Assembly (NCBI GenBank): GCA_021823945.1
Contig: JAKALW010000032.1
Coordinates: 1-8,586, forward strand
DNA from: Microcaldota archaeon
GTDB taxonomy: Archaea > Micrarchaeota > Micrarchaeia > Anstonellales > VGKX01
Direction of reading: 5' to 3'
Length of the DNA: 8,586 nt
Positions 1 through 5,898 of this stretch are shown here, in pieces; within the stretch, counting starts at the first letter, position 1; every line of letters starts with the position of its first letter. Under the pieces are notes generated by a model. That model saw only the letters and a list, made by a program, of their open reading frames with translations, was not told where the DNA came from and did not search any database. A program made the position numbers and the translations under genes.

Positions 1-2982
1 CGATCTGGCCTGAATATGCTAGAGGAAAACTGCAGGCTCGGGCCTGACGACGTTTCACGCTGGAACACAGGCGGCGCCTCGGCGTCGCACGAGTGCTCGT
101 TCCCGGCTGTAGCCAATCAGACCACGTATTACCCGCATTTCTGGTTCTACACATACACCCCGCTCACGCCCTACCAGTGGAACGCGAGCTATGCCCTGCT
201 TGAGCTAAGCCCAAGCCAATACGAGCCTCAGATGTCGCTTTTGGACGACACGAGGCAGTTCCTTGACATAGACAATAGGGGCTTTAGCTGCCACACTGTC
301 ACTTTCTACTGGACCACAATCCAGTCATGCGACAACCACATAGACTGGGGCCTGACGCCAGTGCTGGGCAGCAGCGTCGTCATGAACAATTCTTTCACCA
401 ATTTCCACACACTGACAATAGGCGGGTTCGACACCGCGGTCAATAGGACTGTGATGCCCAACGACACAATTTTCTACAGGGTTGACGACTGCGACATATC
501 CACGCCCGCCCCGATTCTTACGATAAGGATACAGGACGAGGCGCAGCGCCAGGGCTATGGCGCGCTTGTCTGCCCAGGCCCGCTCGCGGCGACCCTGCTC
601 GTGAACAGCACGCATCTTGTAAACGCCACAGTCTACCCGACAGTCCCAATAGTCAATGTCGGGACTACGGCCTCACGCGCAGCCGGGGGCGGAAACATGA
701 CATGCGCCCCTGAGAACCAGTCATTCTCAACTATTTCCGAGCCTACGCTGTTGCAATATTCGTGCGATGTGCCATACCAGGAAGTGGCGCCCACGCTTTA
801 TCATATAGACGCCGCGGCATCGGACCCGTCCACTGGCAACCCGCTTTTCACGCGCGGGACCGACATGGTGCTAAGCCCGCTTGGGCCCGCCACCAACATA
901 ACCTGGATGAAGCCGAACAATTCCGTCTACAGCTCGCCAACCATACTCCTGCCTGTGGGCCTGGGCGGCAATGCCACGCTCAACATCACTGTGACCAACC
1001 TGGCCCGAGACGTGAACCTCTGCCTGGAGGCCAACATGACGGGCCTGAACTGCTCTTTCAGCCCGGGCAATTTTACAGGCCTCTACGGCACCGCGTTCTC
1101 CAATCTCTCGTGTTCCCTGCCATACTGGTACGACTCGCTTGGAAACCTCAACGAAAGCCATTACATAACTGTGACCAACTGCGACCCGCTGCGGCCGGCC
1201 AGCCTGCCAATATACATTGACGTGAAGCAGCCTGAACTCTCAATCCAGGCGCCGCTTAGGCGCTGCAACCTGCCGAACGCCACGATACCGCTCGCGCCAA
1301 TCATGAGGAACATAGGCTACCAGCCAATCAACATCTACCCGTGGCTGTCAGGCTGCCCAAACCCGCTCAACTGCTCTTACTCTTCAAGCAATGTGCCGCT
1401 CTCGCTATTCCAGCCATACCTATACACATTCTTAGTCACGCTCAGCGACGACGTGCCCGACTGCAGGTCTAACCCGCACGCGCAGCCGGTCAACAAGATA
1501 ATCGATGTCTCGGCTAATGACAGCGCGACTGCGGCATATTACGCTGACCAGGGCCTGCCCGCGCCTGACAGGGCGCTCGACAGGGTGTTCACCAAGAGCA
1601 TCAACATCTGCACCCTGCCATTGTATTCCGACTGGTACCTGTCAGACCTGTCCGGGACCAATATTGACAACATAGGCATATCCCTAGACAATGACAGCAA
1701 CACTGTCCTGGCAGGGCAGGTGAAAAGCAATTCCGTGGTTGTCAACACATTCAGCGTGCTCCAGCCGCGCACAAGCGTCAACCTCACTTTCGACTCTGCC
1801 TGCGCATGGTGCAAGTTCCCCAACGGCACGACCACTGTGCATGACGGGGATTCGCTCTCGATAGGGTTCAACCTGACCGGCATGACGCAGGGCGTGTATG
1901 AAACCAACTACACGATAATATCTGACGCGTGCCCGCTTTCGCAGATGATTGTGCTCAGGCTCAATGTCACCGAGAACCCGGCATGCTCGGTGGGCATACT
2001 CGTGGACGGTGCCAATGCGTCTTCACTCAATTACACATTCCCGACCGCGGCAAGACCCTATAACATCACAATCATAGGCTCCAACAACACGACATACGAG
2101 TACAGCGAGGCAAATGGATACAATTTCGGGGCAACTGCCCAGTGGGGCTCGTATAACTCCAGCTCGCTTGCAACCGGCACAGTGAGCACGCCTGAAAATT
2201 CCAACAACGTGTCCTTCACCCTCATCCCGACAGGAGGCAAGACTGGCTATGAAAGCCAGTTGGGCGCGTACTCGGTCACGATTGCGGGATGCAGGTTCAA
2301 TGTCAACAACCGCGAGGTATGGTCAACGCCGTCATCCGCGATAAGCGTGCCTAACTCCGACAATGGCGTGAAATACTCACTGCAAAAGCAGCTCAGCCTG
2401 TATTCCACTGTGTCCAGGTGGTTCGAGCTTGGCGGCGGCGAGTCCTACAACTTCACGCTCTACACTGACGGCACAAATGTAGCCTTGCCAGCAAGCCTGC
2501 CGGCCGGCAAGCCAGTGTTCCTGAACCTTACGCTCCTATATCCGGACGGCACGCCTGCGGCAAATGCCACAATCAGGATACGCGAGCAAAACCCGTTCGG
2601 GCTCTTTGCCCTGCCGCAATACGGCGTGTCCAATGTCTCGACCGACTTGTACGGGACAATGGCCACTGACGCAGCCGGAAAAGGCTATATTGTCATAATC
2701 CCCTCATCGGGCCCGTCCTCGGTCGGCATCAACAAGATTGGCGATTACGACCTGTCAGTGGAGGACGGGAATTACGGCGGCGCGCAGCCGGCTATAATAG
2801 ACATAGGGGAGATGGCATTGCGCAACAAGCATGGCATAATTGTAGACCCGGTGCCTCCGGTGCCGTCTGCATCGAATGCCAGCGCAGTGCCCAACAGCAA
2901 TTCCATCCAGTACTCCAACCAGATAATGGCCACGATAGTCAACCGCGTAATCGCCTGGTACAACTTCAACGGGGGCTGGTAG
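1..2982 (+). CDS. Large secreted, sequon-rich surface glycoprotein (5' end outside window)
   Basis: The frame is open from base 1, so the first in-frame ATG at 16 is probably internal. No signal peptide or membrane helix follows that ATG, which fits a start upstream of the window. About 993 residues are visible. I count about 39 N-x-S/T sequons spread along the whole length and 22 cysteines, as expected for an extracellular, N-glycosylated, disulfide-stabilised protein. The chain is rich in Ser, Thr, Asn, Pro and Tyr with beta-strand-like alternation. A segment near nt 2500-2720 (DGTPAANATIRI, then a TDAAGKG turn) resembles Ig-like or carboxypeptidase-regulatory-like beta-sandwich domains. 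The C terminus (ending YNFNGGW) has no membrane anchor or sorting signal that I recognise, so any anchor is probably N-terminal. It ends in TAG. Role inferred: cell envelope, S-layer-associated or adhesion. No named family was recognised. It is functionally unrelated to the genes downstream. Confidence 0.8.
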   Translation, partial: RSGLNMLEENCRLGPDDVSRWNTGGASASHECSFPAVANQTTYYPHFWFYTYTPLTPYQWNASYALLELSPSQYEPQMSLLDDTRQFLDIDNRGFSCHTVTFYWTTIQSCDNHIDWGLTPVLGSSVVMNNSFTNFHTLTIGGFDTAVNRTVMPNDTIFYRVDDCDISTPAPILTIRIQDEAQRQGYGALVCPGPLAATLLVNSTHLVNATVYPTVPIVNVGTTASRAAGGGNMTCAPENQSFSTISEPTLLQYSCDVPYQEVAPTLYHIDAAASDPSTGNPLFTRGTDMVLSPLGPATNITWMKPNNSVYSSPTILLPVGLGGNATLNITVTNLARDVNLCLEANMTGLNCSFSPGNFTGLYGTAFSNLSCSLPYWYDSLGNLNESHYITVTNCDPLRPASLPIYIDVKQPELSIQAPLRRCNLPNATIPLAPIMRNIGYQPINIYPWLSGCPNPLNCSYSSSNVPLSLFQPYLYTFLVTLSDDVPDCRSNPHAQPVNKIIDVSANDSATAAYYADQGLPAPDRALDRVFTKSINICTLPLYSDWYLSDLSGTNIDNIGISLDNDSNTVLAGQVKSNSVVVNTFSVLQPRTSVNLTFDSACAWCKFPNGTTTVHDGDSLSIGFNLTGMTQGVYETNYTIISDACPLSQMIVLRLNVTENPACSVGILVDGANASSLNYTFPTAARPYNITIIGSNNTTYEYSEANGYNFGATAQWGSYNSSSLATGTVSTPENSNNVSFTLIPTGGKTGYESQLGAYSVTIAGCRFNVNNREVWSTPSSAISVPNSDNGVKYSLQKQLSLYSTVSRWFELGGGESYNFTLYTDGTNVALPASLPAGKPVFLNLTLLYPDGTPAANATIRIREQNPFGLFALPQYGVSNVSTDLYGTMATDAAGKGYIVIIPSSGPSSVGINKIGDYDLSVEDGNYGGAQPAIIDIGEMALRNKHGIIVDPVPPVPSASNASAVPNSNSIQYSNQIMATIVNRVIAWYNFNGGW

Positions 2983-3020
2983 TTTCAAGAAAGCACGGCA
3001 CTGGGGCAGCCACCCTTAAT

Positions 3021-3033
3021 GCATATATATTAA
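3021..3033 (+). promoter_or_regulatory. TATA-like promoter element for psmA
   Basis: GCATATATATTAA is the strongest TATA-like stretch in the 135-nt spacer between the surface-protein gene and psmA. Archaeal initiation about 25 nt downstream would begin near 3050 and leave a leader of about 65 nt that includes the GAGGTG ribosome site at 3107. No clear BRE was identified and no start site is proven. Confidence 0.5.
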
Positions 3034-3106
3034 ATGATTATCCTAGACTAATATTACAACTTCAGTGTGGATTTCTTCTGGCATCAAGAGTTTGAGCAAA
3101 TATTTA

Positions 3107-3112
3107 GAGGTG
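3107..3112 (+). promoter_or_regulatory. Shine-Dalgarno fixing the psmA start at 3118
   Basis: GAGGTG lies 5 nt before the ATG at 3118 and is complementary to the archaeal 16S 3' end. It rules out the in-frame GTG at 3067, which has no such motif and would add 17 residues before the conserved alpha-subunit N terminus. Confidence 0.8.
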
Positions 3113-3117
3113 TATTT

Positions 3118-3828
3118 ATGTATCCGGTTTCACCGCAGGCATATGACAGGGCAATCACAGTATTCTCGCCGGACGGCAGGCTTTTCCAGGTCGAGTACGC
3201 CAAGGAGGCTGTAAAGCGCGGCGCCACGTCAATTGGCGTCGTTTGCTCTGACGGCGTGGTCCTTGTTGCGTACAAGAGCGCGCAGTCTGCGCTTTTGGTT
3301 CCCGAGTCCATGAAGAAGATATTCGAGATTGACGCGCACATAGCCGCGACGGCGTCCGGCCTGATTGCGGACGCGCGCAGGCTCATCGACATCGCAAGGC
3401 TTGACGCGCAGAGGCACAAAATCACGTATGACGAGCCTGCGTCAAGCGAGCAGATTGCCAAGAACCTCTGCGACCTCATGCAGGTCTACACCCAGTACGG
3501 CGGAATAAGGCCCTTTGGCGTGTCCCTGCTCATTGCGGGCATTGACGGCGGCGTGCCGAAACTCTTCGAGGCAGAGCCGTCGGGCGCACTGACAGGGTTC
3601 AAGGCTGACGCGATTGGCATCGGCAAGAAGGAAGTCGAGGACTTCTTCGAGAAGGAGTACAAGGAAAACATCACTGTCGAGGAAGGCGTGGCGCTTGCCA
3701 TGAAGGCATTGAAGAAATCGGGCGACTTGAACCTGACGCCCCTGACAGTTGAAATCTCTGTCGCGACCACGAAGAAGGCCGAGTTCCACATGCTCTCACC
3801 GAAGGAAGTCGAGAAATACATAAAATAA
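3118..3828 (+). CDS. psmA: 20S proteasome subunit alpha
   Basis: The 236-residue protein forms the outer heptameric rings of the archaeal 20S proteasome, which gate substrate entry and dock the PAN or Cdc48 ATPase. Residues 9-31, starting YDRAITVFSPDGRLF, are the proteasome alpha-type N-terminal signature. The Tyr-Asp-Arg gate residues are at 9-11. Lys67 in the segment ESMKKI aligns by eye with the Thermoplasma Lys66 that binds the HbYX tail of the ATPase. YTQYGGIRPFGVSLL (124-138) is the conserved core of the family. The length is normal for an archaeal alpha subunit, and there is no N-terminal catalytic Thr, so it is not a beta subunit. The start is set by GAGGTG 5 nt upstream. It has its own TATA-like box and is followed by a T-rich tract, so it may be transcribed apart from SBDS although it sits at the head of the exosome cluster. 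Confidence 0.97.
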   Translation: MYPVSPQAYDRAITVFSPDGRLFQVEYAKEAVKRGATSIGVVCSDGVVLVAYKSAQSALLVPESMKKIFEIDAHIAATASGLIADARRLIDIARLDAQRHKITYDEPASSEQIAKNLCDLMQVYTQYGGIRPFGVSLLIAGIDGGVPKLFEAEPSGALTGFKADAIGIGKKEVEDFFEKEYKENITVEEGVALAMKALKKSGDLNLTPLTVEISVATTKKAEFHMLSPKEVEKYIK

Positions 3829-3873
3829 TTTTTTCTCTTCTTTTTCCCTTTATTTTCCTATTTTATTTTTCAG
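3829..3873 (+). terminator. T-rich terminator-like tract after psmA
   Basis: Directly after the psmA TAA comes an almost pure pyrimidine stretch with several T runs (TTTTTTCTCTTCTTTTT, then TTTATTTT and further T runs to about 3872). Archaeal RNA polymerase terminates on such oligo-T tracts without needing a hairpin. This suggests that at least part of psmA transcription ends before SBDS. The same T/A-rich DNA could also carry the SBDS promoter, but no distinct TATA box stands out. Confidence 0.6.
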
Positions 3874-3919
3874 TTTCATGGCTCGGGAGGAAAGCCCTTC
3901 TGTTTTTCCGCGTTTGTTT

Positions 3920-3925
3920 GAGGTG
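3920..3925 (+). promoter_or_regulatory. Shine-Dalgarno fixing the SBDS start at 3934
   Basis: GAGGTG ends 8 nt before the ATG at 3934. The in-frame GTG at 3925 overlaps this motif and so is not the start. The ATG gives the family-typical N terminus MVSLDKSILAHMD. Confidence 0.8.
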
Positions 3926-3933
3926 TGTTGCGC

Positions 3934-4632
3934 ATGGTATCGCTTGACAAATCTATATTGGCCCACATGGACGTCAAGGGGCAGAGGTTTGAAATCGTGG
4001 TGGACCCCGACCTCGCCTACATGTACAAGACAGGCAAGAAAAAGGAGCTCAACAACATCCTTGTGGTCGAGGAAGTGTTCGAGAACTTCAAGAAGGGCGA
4101 GCGCCACAAGTCCGCGGACTTGCAGAAAGCCTTCGCCACGACCGACATTTTCGAAATCGCGAAAATCATATTCGAGAAAGGCGAGCTCCAGCTGACAACT
4201 GACCAGAAGCGCAAGATGACAGAGGAGAAAAGGAAGCAAATCATAGCTGCAATAGCGCGCGAGGCAATAGACCCGCGCACCCAGGCGCCAATCCCGGTCC
4301 TAAGGCTTGAGAACGCGCTTGAGCAGGTCAGGGTGAGCATAGACCCGTTCAAGAGCGCCGAGTCCCAGGTGGAGGACGTGGTGGCTGTCCTGCGCCCAAT
4401 CCTGCCGATAAAGTTCGAGCGCGTCAGGATAGCTGTCCGGATTCCAGCGGAGCACGCGTCGCGCACCTATGGAACGCTGAAGATGTACAACATGATAAAG
4501 GAGGAATGGGCAGCAGGCGGCGCGTTCATATGCATTGTCGAGATACCAGCAGGAATGCAAGGCGAGTTTTTCGACAAGGTCAACAAGGCGTGCGCGGGGC
4601 AGGCTGAGACAAAAATCCTGCCCAAATTTTAA
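3934..4632 (+). CDS. sdo1: SBDS/Sdo1-family ribosome maturation protein
   Basis: The 232-residue protein is the archaeal orthologue of SBDS (yeast Sdo1), which binds the large ribosomal subunit and acts late in its maturation. In eukaryotes it works with an EF2-like GTPase to release the anti-association factor eIF6/aIF6. The three-domain layout is visible. The N-terminal FYSH domain (about 1-90) contains RFEIVVDPDLAYMYKTGK. The helical middle domain (about 95-165) follows the hallmark GELQLTTDQKRKM (83-95) and includes EAIDPRTQAPIPVLRLENAL (110-129). The C-terminal ferredoxin-like domain (about 165-232) contains RIAVRIPAEHASRTYGTL. Length and domain order are normal. Position between psmA and the exosome genes is the classical archaeal arrangement. 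T-rich DNA lies on both sides, so it may form its own short transcript. Confidence 0.95.
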   Translation: MVSLDKSILAHMDVKGQRFEIVVDPDLAYMYKTGKKKELNNILVVEEVFENFKKGERHKSADLQKAFATTDIFEIAKIIFEKGELQLTTDQKRKMTEEKRKQIIAAIAREAIDPRTQAPIPVLRLENALEQVRVSIDPFKSAESQVEDVVAVLRPILPIKFERVRIAVRIPAEHASRTYGTLKMYNMIKEEWAAGGAFICIVEIPAGMQGEFFDKVNKACAGQAETKILPKF

Positions 4633-4657
4633 ATGTCAGCCCAAGGGGGAGCGCTCT

Positions 4658-4771
4658 ACTTGACCTGCGGGTCAAGTCGGACAAAAATTTCAGATTTTTG
4701 TCCTCCCTTAGCCCGACATGTGCATTTTCCATCGGAAAATGCATCAGACATTTTCGGCTCGCCGAAAATGT
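4658..4771. repeat. Array of four perfect hairpins in the SBDS-rrp4 spacer
   Basis: Four perfect inverted repeats lie almost end to end. H1 is ACTTGACC (4658-4665) with GGTCAAGT (4670-4677). H2 is GGACAAAAAT (4679-4688) with ATTTTTGTCC (4694-4703). H3 is TGCATTTTCC (4721-4730) with GGAAAATGCA (4734-4743). H4 is ACATTTTCGG (4748-4757) with CCGAAAATGT (4762-4771). Loops are 3-5 nt. Flanking bases could close an imperfect outer stem: GGGGG (4645-4649), GCG (4651-4653) and TCTA (4655-4658) against TAGA (4771-4774), CGC (4776-4778) and CCCCC (4784-4788). H3 and H4 share CATTTTC/GAAAATG arms, so the right arm of H3 can also pair with the left arm of H4. It could be a structured RNA, a palindromic mobile or REP-like element, or part of a terminator. 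The sequence does not decide between these. Confidence 0.8.
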
Positions 4772-4820
4772 AGACCGCCCAAACCCCCCATAAAAAAATA
4801 ATGGCAAATATCCCAATCCC

Positions 4821-4840
4821 CATGATTTTTTCATTTTTTC
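4821..4840 (+). terminator. T-rich tract downstream of SBDS and the hairpin array
   Basis: Two runs of six T (4825-4831 region and 4834-4839) sit after the hairpin array and before the rrp4 promoter region, a plausible archaeal oligo-T terminator for the SBDS transcript. Its 3' end abuts a fifth hairpin, CCAAAAA (4840-4846) with TTTTTGG (4854-4860). Confidence 0.4.
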
Positions 4841-4860
4841 CAAAAATCCCGGCTTTTTGG
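4840..4860. repeat. Fifth hairpin, related to H2 of the array
   Basis: CCAAAAA (4840-4846) pairs perfectly with TTTTTGG (4854-4860) around a 7-nt loop. Read on the minus strand, a 23-nt span here matches H2 at about 17 of 23 positions, including both A5 and T5 arms, so it looks like a diverged copy. It is also in the same minus-strand codon frame as the other four hairpins. Confidence 0.6.
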
Positions 4861-4870
4861 CCGTGTTGGA

Positions 4871-4882
4871 ACATATTTAAAT
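4871..4882 (+). promoter_or_regulatory. Probable TATA box for the rrp4-rrp41-rrp42-eL43-rpo12 transcript
   Basis: ACATATTTAAAT is a good archaeal TATA-like element, flanked by AACAT and ATGTT that make a partly symmetric site (4870-4884). Initiation about 25 nt downstream would fall near 4907 and give a leader of about 105 nt before the rrp4 ATG. A second AT-rich candidate, CTATATTATG, follows at 4894-4903. No start site is proven. Confidence 0.45.
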
Positions 4883-5004
4883 GTTGAATTTCCCTATATT
4901 ATGCGTAAAATAGAAACAAACAAGTGGCAAATTCCTAATTGTCGGCTGTATGCAGGCATTATTGCACGTTAAAATCAGCCCTAATTGAAGGATTCCATTT
5001 CAAA

Positions 5005-5010
5005 GGTGAG
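5005..5010 (+). promoter_or_regulatory. Shine-Dalgarno fixing the rrp4 start at 5014
   Basis: GGTGAG lies 3 nt before the ATG at 5014, and that ATG gives MGRIVVPGEM, the typical N terminus of archaeal Rrp4. The in-frame TTG at 4939 would add 25 residues unlike the family and has no such motif. Confidence 0.8.
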
Positions 5011-5013
5011 ATA

Positions 5014-5856
5014 ATGGGTAGAATAGTTGTGCCCGGCGAAATGATATCGGACAAACCCGAACGCCAGGCGTATACGTATGTCGAGAACAACCAGACGTAT
5101 TCAAGCGTGACGGGATTGTTGGGAGAGGATGGCAGGCTTGTGCCATTAGCTGGGCCATACGACCCTATGGTCGAGGACTTCATAGTCGGCATAGTCATAG
5201 ACGTCAAGTTCGCGGGCTATGTCACGGAGATAAACTCCCCTTACACGGGCTTCATATCTTCGCGCGAGTCGCACGACAAGTTCGAGCTTGGCGACGTAGT
5301 ATACTGCCGGATAATGAACGCCGACGAGGTCAAGAACATCGACCTGACAGAGGCGCGCAAGCTCGTGGACGGCAGGGTAATCCGCTTCAGCGCGGTCAAG
5401 ATACCGCGCCTGATTGGCAAGCGCAATTCAATGATAAACATGATAAGAAACGCCTGCGACACGGACATCGTGATAGGCAGGAACGGCTATGTCTGGCTCT
5501 CCGACCGCGGCAACAGCTCGCTTGCGATAGAGACAATACTTAAAATCGAGCACGAGGCGCACATAAGCGGCCTCACGGACAGGATACACGCTTACCTCGA
5601 GGAAAAGACAGGCAAGAAGCTCCAGATAGACCAGGGCGACGCCCCGGGCGCGCAAGGCGCAGAAGGCGGCGCGCCAACAGGCGAAGCGGGAAGCCCAAGC
5701 CCGTACCCGCAGCGCAGGCCGGGCGGATTCCGCGACCGCGGCTCAGGCGGCGGCAGGTATGGCTCAGGCCCGAGGCAGGGCGGCCCCGGCGGCGACAGGC
5801 CAAGGCGGTTTGGCGGCGGCAGGGAAGGCATGGCAAGGAAGGAAGGGGAATTCTAA
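5014..5856 (+). CDS. rrp4: Exosome RNA-binding cap protein Rrp4 with Gly/Arg-rich tail
   Basis: Three Rrp4 chains form the cap on the archaeal exosome, binding RNA and feeding it into the Rrp41/Rrp42 ring. The 280-residue product shows the family order: an N-terminal domain (1 to about 55, with RIVVPGEM), an S1 domain (about 56-118, with VTEINSPYTGFI) and a KH domain (about 122-200). The GxNG motif characteristic of Rrp4 is present as IGRNG (154-158). The KH loop that is normally GKKG or similar reads G135-K-R-N138, so the last Gly is Asn. After Q204 comes a 76-residue low-complexity tail rich in Gly, Arg, Pro and Ala with several Gly/Arg-rich clusters (FRDRGSGGGR, RRFGGGR). The usual archaeal protein ends near the end of the KH domain, so this tail is an extension, probably disordered and RNA-binding (inference). 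rrp41 begins 42 nt downstream. Confidence 0.95.
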   Translation: MGRIVVPGEMISDKPERQAYTYVENNQTYSSVTGLLGEDGRLVPLAGPYDPMVEDFIVGIVIDVKFAGYVTEINSPYTGFISSRESHDKFELGDVVYCRIMNADEVKNIDLTEARKLVDGRVIRFSAVKIPRLIGKRNSMINMIRNACDTDIVIGRNGYVWLSDRGNSSLAIETILKIEHEAHISGLTDRIHAYLEEKTGKKLQIDQGDAPGAQGAEGGAPTGEAGSPSPYPQRRPGGFRDRGSGGGRYGSGPRQGGPGGDRPRRFGGGREGMARKEGEF

Positions 5857-5898
5857 GTCCCTTCGAAACAGCATATTTCTAACGAACGGTGATAACAA

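Noticed and set aside
762..1220. Plus-strand ORF of 152 codons inside the surface-protein gene
   Set aside because: It is an alternative-frame shadow of the glycoprotein, rich in Arg/His/Pro from GC-rich third positions, with no ribosome site and no family signature.
3067..3117. Upstream GTG start for psmA
   Set aside because: The extension has no Shine-Dalgarno motif and no match to alpha-subunit N termini, while ATG 3118 has GAGGTG and the canonical N terminus.
3878..4195. Plus-strand ORF overlapping the SBDS start in another frame
   Set aside because: Arg/Ser/Thr-rich shadow of SBDS, without a ribosome site, and the overlapping SBDS frame is clearly the conserved one.
4941..4980. Stem GGCTG/CAGCC in the rrp4 leader as a riboswitch or C/D-box RNA
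   Set aside because: Only a 5-bp stem around a 27-nt loop, with no box C/D motifs and no known riboswitch core. Not distinguishable from chance.
4939..5013. Upstream TTG start for rrp4
   Set aside because: It would add 25 residues foreign to Rrp4 and lacks a ribosome site, while ATG 5014 has GGTGAG 3 nt upstream.
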